This document shows positions 60,178 through 64,000 of a DNA stretch of 64,000 nt, piece by piece. The first letter of the stretch is position 1. Each line of letters starts with the position of its first letter. This stretch comes from UBA8752 sp002172485. Its GTDB lineage: Bacteria; Bacteroidota; Bacteroidia; Flavobacteriales_D; Sanyastnellaceae. Location of the stretch: positions 27,690-91,689 of the forward strand of contig JBELJZ010000008.1 in NCBI GenBank assembly GCA_042089915.1, written 5' to 3'. The notes under the pieces are model-generated. The model was not told the DNA's origin and ran no database searches. It worked only from the letters and a program-made list of their open reading frames with translations. The translations under genes and the position numbers were made by a program.

Positions 60178-61232
60178 TGCACGCGCTGAGAGAAGGATGG
60201 ATGGGGGTCATGGCGGCCATGATTGTGGCTTTTCTTGGCTGTGGTCAGGGCGCAGACGAGCGCGAAGGTGAGCGGCACATGGAGTCCGGAATGGGGGCCA
60301 ACATGGTGGCCATTCCCGGCGGGACGTTCTGGATGGGAGCAGGGGAAGACAGCTTGGCGTTGCCGAGAGAGTTTCCAGCCCATCCTGTGACGCTGTCGCC
60401 TTTTCTGATGGACGCCCATGAGGTGACCAACCGTCAATTCGCAGCATTCGTGGAGGCCACGGGATATGTCACCGTGGCGGAACGGCCGTTGGATTGGGCG
60501 GAATTGAAGACGCAGCTCCCTTTGGGGACTCCCCGACCCTCCGATGTGGATCTCGCACCGGGATCCTTGGTGTTTTCGCCCCCCGAACATGCGCTTGGAC
60601 TGGGGGATGCGTCGCAATGGTGGAGCTGGGTGCAAGGTGCGGATTGGCGCCATCCATTCGGCCCGGACAGTGGCCTCGACGGAATGGAAGACCACCCAGT
60701 GGTTCATGTGTGCCATGCAGACGCTGTTGCCTACGCCGATTGGTGTGGGAAGCGTCTGCCGACCGAGGCGGAATGGGAATGGGCAGCCCGGGGCGGTTTG
60801 AAAGGGCAGTCCTTTCCTTGGGGTAGGGAGCCCGTCACAGAGGGGCCTGCGAAGTGCAACATCTGGTCAGGGCGGTTTCCAGTGGACAACACGCTGCGCG
60901 ATGGCCACTACGGAACGGCCCCTGTGGGCCAATACCCACCCAACGGGTACGGCCTGTTTGACATGGCCGGCAACGTGTGGGAAGTCTGTTCGGATTGGTA
61001 TGATCCCATGCATTATGCGCGGAGTGGTGTAGATCGACCCGAATGGAACCCGACAGGACCCAACACGTGGAGTGACCCAGATGACCCTCTGGAGCCCAAG
61101 CGCGTGATGCGGGGCGGATCGTTCCTTTGCAACGATAGCTATTGCTCGAGCTATCGGGTGACCGCCAGGATGGCCCACGGCCAGTCCACAGGGATGAGCC
61201 ATGTGGGATTCAGGTGTGTTTTGGGTGCATAG
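60177..61232 (+). CDS. Formylglycine-generating enzyme (SUMF1 family), lipoprotein-type
   Basis: A 351-aa FGE-sulfatase domain protein. Lipobox IVAFLGCGQG near residue 22. Family motifs: VAIPGGTFWMGAG, DAHEVTNRQFAAFV, KRLPTEAEWEWAARGG, GLFDMAGNVWEVCSDWY and RGGSFLCNDSYCSSYRVTARM. The last holds the two copper/thiolate cysteines of aerobic FGE (C318 and C323, spacing as in characterised enzymes) and it ends GFRC. Unlike SUMF1-like structural proteins such as GldK it keeps these cysteines, so it is probably a true enzyme that converts Cys to formylglycine in the two sulfatases upstream. It overlaps the second sulfatase by one base. Confidence 0.88.
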   Translation: MHALREGWMGVMAAMIVAFLGCGQGADEREGERHMESGMGANMVAIPGGTFWMGAGEDSLALPREFPAHPVTLSPFLMDAHEVTNRQFAAFVEATGYVTVAERPLDWAELKTQLPLGTPRPSDVDLAPGSLVFSPPEHALGLGDASQWWSWVQGADWRHPFGPDSGLDGMEDHPVVHVCHADAVAYADWCGKRLPTEAEWEWAARGGLKGQSFPWGREPVTEGPAKCNIWSGRFPVDNTLRDGHYGTAPVGQYPPNGYGLFDMAGNVWEVCSDWYDPMHYARSGVDRPEWNPTGPNTWSDPDDPLEPKRVMRGGSFLCNDSYCSSYRVTARMAHGQSTGMSHVGFRCVLGA

Positions 61233-61281
61233 AATGCAGAGTGAATCTTAGGTTTTATGACCTGCAACCCCCATTATTACT

Positions 61282-61300
61282 AAGTGTACTCTATACACTT
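61282..61300. promoter_or_regulatory. Palindrome upstream of the outer-membrane protein genes
   Basis: AAGTGTA, 5 nt, TACACTT: a perfect 7-bp inverted repeat in an unusually AT-rich patch, 18-36 nt before ATG 61318. It could be an operator; a weak hairpin with a TTTT tail ending the sulfatase operon is the alternative. Confidence 0.45.
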
Positions 61301-61317
61301 TTCCATCTCAGGAAGCC

Positions 61318-63252
61318 ATGAGCAATGAGCTGCGTTCCTGGCGCATCGTAAGGTGGGCCTTGTGTGGTGCAATTGCGATGGTGGGCAGTGCACTGATGGG
61401 CCTCTCTGCTCAGGACTCGCTTGAGATTACCCCCCCATTCAAGTCGGGCGCGCCCCTTGTCCGTGAGGCGAACAGCACCATCGGGTTTACCGGCTTTTAT
61501 CGGTTCCTCGGTTTTGTCCGGGATCAGAAGGAGACGTTTCCGAACAACAGCGGCAAGACGACCGCCATCCTCGTGGGGGATGCCTACCGGGAGCCCATGC
61601 TCTTGCTGAAGATGAACGGCAGGACGCAGGAGGGCATCGGATTTGGGGCTGATTTCATGATCAACAGCGTGTACAAAGGTCCTGAGGCCCGGTTCACGCA
61701 GGCGTTGACCTTGGAGCTTGGATTGAACCTCCGGGCCAATCTGGATACCGAGTTCGGTGATTTCTCCTTCCGCTCGGGGGGGATGTCCTGGTATCGGCAG
61801 AGTCGGCTGACCGTGTGGGGGAACCGCTCCCTCAATCGCTTCAGCTTGTTTGAGCGGCGCCCTCAGACCCCCTTGACCCCGACGCCAGGGGGGCGGTACA
61901 ATCAGTACTACGCCAATGGCCTCTTGGACGACGGAGTCCGCTACGGTGCACGGGCTTTTCAGGGCGTGTTCCTTCAGGGCCGGCGCTTGCCCGGTGGATT
62001 CAGCGTCAAAGGGGTGTTGGGCAAGAGCGGCTTCAATCGGTCCTACCTCGCTCAGAGCGACAACTATACCGGTTGCTTTCAACTCAAACGAGCGTTCGGG
62101 GACTCCTTGTCGATGGCCTACAATCTGCTTGCTTCCCATGCGGACCTGGACTCCCTGACGGACGCGAACCAACAGTACGCGATTCACACCCTCCAGCTGC
62201 AGAGAAGGACGGACCGGTGGACGCTGGACATGGAGGTTGGCCTCGGCCGGTATACGGGCCCGGATTACGATTTGGGGGCTGGAGAAGCGCTTGTTGTGCA
62301 GCTGCGGCCGAGCAAGGACAATCCGCTGCCCATCCACCTCCATGCCTACCGGATTTCGCCGCAGTTCGTCAATGTGACCGGCAACTTCCTGAACACCACA
62401 GTCCTCGAGATTTTCCCGAATGTGGGCGGTGTGGGCCAAACCGTGCGCACCCCCTATCGCAGTCCCATGACCGGGCTGGGGGCACCCGTCAACAATCGCC
62501 AAGGGGTCTCCGTTAACGCCGATGTGGAAATCGGTCGGTTGAAGCTCAACGGCGGATTGGGGGTCTTCGGGGAGATCGACACGTCCCGCGCCGGAGTGTC
62601 TTATGTGCATCAGGTCAACGGACAAACGTTGTCCCGGATTTACCTCTTCGCGCAGGACTGGGGGCCATACAATGCCCTCAACTCCATGTACAGGGGGGTC
62701 TTTGAAAACGTGGACATCCTCGACACGTCGGCCACGGGCATGGCTGGATTCAAGAAATTCTTCAGCACGGCTGAGTTACAGGCCAAGTACCAAACCCGAC
62801 TGGGCGGCCGAGAGGTGCACCTGTTCTCTCTTTCCCGACTCAACAGCTGTCAACGTGCTCCCAGTTTGACGCCTGTGCTCGGTCGGGAGGCCATTCTCAG
62901 CCAGTTCAGTCAAGAGATCGATGCCAGCTTGTCCCTCTCGGAGGATGTCATTCTCGTGCTCGGGTATGGCATCGAGCGGGTCATCGGCAATGAGGACACC
63001 AACGTGGGGGATGCCGGAACCACGAGTCCGACCAGTGTCTTGTTTGATTGGCTGGGCGCCGAATCCCTCTATCACCGGAACGCCCAGCGCAACCAACGCA
63101 ACCGGATGTTCGGTGTTGGCTTGGACATGCGGGTTGGGGACCGGGCCATGTTGTTCCTGAGGCACAGCCGCTACCGCTATTTCGATCCGAACTTCATCGA
63201 GAACAACCTCTCGGGATCGGAGACCCTGTTGGAATTGAAAATGACCTTTTGA
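61318..63252 (+). CDS. Outer-membrane beta-barrel protein, function unknown
   Basis: A 644-aa exported protein with an N-terminal signal (WALCGAIAMVGSALMGLSAQ) and alternating-residue amphipathic strands throughout, ending in a barrel-type terminal strand (SETLLELKMTF, last residue Phe). Features such as FTGFYRFLGFVRDQ near the N terminus and many Tyr/Arg-rich turns fit a porin-like barrel of about 20 or more strands. No TonB plug is seen. Its stop overlaps the start of the next barrel gene by one base. The proximity of sulfatases might suggest glycan uptake, but nothing in the sequence proves it. Confidence 0.75.
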   Translation: MSNELRSWRIVRWALCGAIAMVGSALMGLSAQDSLEITPPFKSGAPLVREANSTIGFTGFYRFLGFVRDQKETFPNNSGKTTAILVGDAYREPMLLLKMNGRTQEGIGFGADFMINSVYKGPEARFTQALTLELGLNLRANLDTEFGDFSFRSGGMSWYRQSRLTVWGNRSLNRFSLFERRPQTPLTPTPGGRYNQYYANGLLDDGVRYGARAFQGVFLQGRRLPGGFSVKGVLGKSGFNRSYLAQSDNYTGCFQLKRAFGDSLSMAYNLLASHADLDSLTDANQQYAIHTLQLQRRTDRWTLDMEVGLGRYTGPDYDLGAGEALVVQLRPSKDNPLPIHLHAYRISPQFVNVTGNFLNTTVLEIFPNVGGVGQTVRTPYRSPMTGLGAPVNNRQGVSVNADVEIGRLKLNGGLGVFGEIDTSRAGVSYVHQVNGQTLSRIYLFAQDWGPYNALNSMYRGVFENVDILDTSATGMAGFKKFFSTAELQAKYQTRLGGREVHLFSLSRLNSCQRAPSLTPVLGREAILSQFSQEIDASLSLSEDVILVLGYGIERVIGNEDTNVGDAGTTSPTSVLFDWLGAESLYHRNAQRNQRNRMFGVGLDMRVGDRAMLFLRHSRYRYFDPNFIENNLSGSETLLELKMTF

Positions 63253-64000
63253 TGAAGTCTGTCCGCGTTCTTCTGCTCCTGCTTCCCCTGCTTTTGGCTG
63301 GTCCGGTACTGTTGGCCCAGACCGACGAGACGGTGTGGTTCGATGGCCAGTCCCGTTCGTTCTTTTCTCGGGATGCCCTCGGCGAGATGGACCGTCCGGA
63401 CACGACGTCCCCCCGGAATTTGTCTGAGGGCTACAACCTGCTCGACCTCAACACCCACATTGAGCCAGCGGAGAACCTCGAGGTCTTCGCACAATTGCGG
63501 GTCCGAAACCGGTTCGGAGGCTTCTTCGGGGCCGGGACCACCATCGATGTTCGCCAATTGAGGGCGAGCGGAGTCATTCAGGACAGGGTGCGCTTCAGCA
63601 TCGGGGACCTCTATCTGAAGCAGTCGCGCTTCACCCTGTTTAACCCCGACGAGGACCTCGTCCGGAACGAAGGGAAGGCCTTCCGTGCTTACCGGGACAT
63701 CGTCCATTACGAGAACTTCTACCAGGACAACCGCTGGCGGCTGCAGGGCATCCAAACGGATTTTTCGATGCGGTTCGACCGGTCGATCCGGACCCTTGAA
63801 TTCGATGCCTTCTTGACCCGGCCCCGGGGATCGGAATCCCTGACGAGCACCCTCTTCACACCGGATCTTTTGATGGCGGGGGGTTCTGTGGTCTCTCAGA
63901 TGGGCCGGAAGACCCAGGTCGAGTTGAATTGGGTCAACCTGTTTGAGGTGCCCTCCAGCGGGACCACGCATCAATCCCTGCGGAATCCGGTGGTGCGGGC
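63252..64000 (+). CDS. Exported beta-rich protein, probable outer-membrane barrel (3' end cut)
   Basis: Opens at ATG 63252 (overlapping the preceding stop, TGATG) with signal peptide MKSVRVLLLLLPLLLAGPVLLAQ and stays open to the window end, 249 residues. The visible part has alternating strands (LEVFAQLRVRNRFGGFFG, RVRFSIGDLYLKQSRF and WRLQGIQTDFSMRF), consistent with an outer-membrane barrel partner of the 644-aa protein. Function unknown. Confidence 0.75.
   Translation, partial: MKSVRVLLLLLPLLLAGPVLLAQTDETVWFDGQSRSFFSRDALGEMDRPDTTSPRNLSEGYNLLDLNTHIEPAENLEVFAQLRVRNRFGGFFGAGTTIDVRQLRASGVIQDRVRFSIGDLYLKQSRFTLFNPDEDLVRNEGKAFRAYRDIVHYENFYQDNRWRLQGIQTDFSMRFDRSIRTLEFDAFLTRPRGSESLTSTLFTPDLLMAGGSVVSQMGRKTQVELNWVNLFEVPSSGTTHQSLRNPVVR

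Noticed and set aside
60177..61232. GldK-type gliding/T9SS structural lipoprotein
   Set aside because: GldK lacks the CxxxxC catalytic cysteines seen here, is followed by gldL-gldM-gldN, and does not sit behind sulfatases.

Overview
The window reads as a chromosomal contig from a high-GC member of the Bacteroidota, probably a marine Flavobacteriales-like lineage and probably a draft or metagenome assembly because it holds a 100-base N gap. Evidence for the phylum: three secreted proteins with type IX secretion (T9SS) C-terminal sorting domains, a PorZ-like T9SS component, an alternative complex III (act) cluster, a GT117/DUF2723 protein, a very large single-chain IF-2 with an Ala/Pro/Glu/Lys linker, almost no Shine-Dalgarno sequences, and repeated TAnnTTTG-type -7 boxes. 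The genes are tightly packed with many 1-11 nt overlaps. I see no phage, IS element, CRISPR array, rRNA or tRNA.

Layout. 1-3033: 5' part of kynureninase (minus), hemL, and a UbiA-like membrane protein. 3136-10184: gcvP, then two tandem secreted T9SS cargo proteins, each followed by a hairpin. 10252-14243: a co-directional run of GH3-family enzyme, uridine kinase, ArsC/Spx-like protein, EamA transporter and 3-hydroxyanthranilate dioxygenase. 14278-22425: a cysteine-rich repeat T9SS protein, GT117 protein, purN, marC and rnhA. 22426-24645: RluA-family pseudouridine synthase (minus) and glutaryl-CoA dehydrogenase (plus). 24726-31195 (minus): rimP-nusA-infB followed without a gap by an aminotransferase and an omega-amidase-like nitrilase. 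31343-35216: AlbA_2 protein, PorZ and a SPOR protein.

35291-47332: the respiratory core, actABCDEF directly followed by coxB and coxA, closed by a strong terminator. This couples quinol oxidation by alternative complex III to an A1-type heme-copper oxidase. CoxB carries a coiled-coil arm whose tip is a His/Asp-rich repeat, and the assembly gap lies inside that repeat. 47392-50757: ruvB-queG, trhO (minus) and a 65-aa orphan gene. 50834-53258 (minus): a three-gene FtsX-type ABC transporter plus DUF3299-like locus. 53301-57095: small membrane protein, proline dehydrogenase (minus), a possible micro-gene, M20 dipeptidase and LEA-like lipoprotein. 57188-61232: two sulfatase lipoproteins translationally coupled to a lipoprotein-type formylglycine-generating enzyme with both catalytic cysteines. 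61318-64000: two outer-membrane beta-barrel proteins, the second cut by the window end.

The most interesting signals are the His/Asp-rich arm of CoxB and its likely artefactual gap; a promoter layout in which the -7 box ends exactly 4 nt before the start codon of at least five genes, implying leaderless mRNAs; a terminator-like hairpin in the rimP-nusA-infB leader; the exported FGE with its sulfatases; and a 17-codon hydrophobic micro-ORF with its own promoter-like box and terminator.
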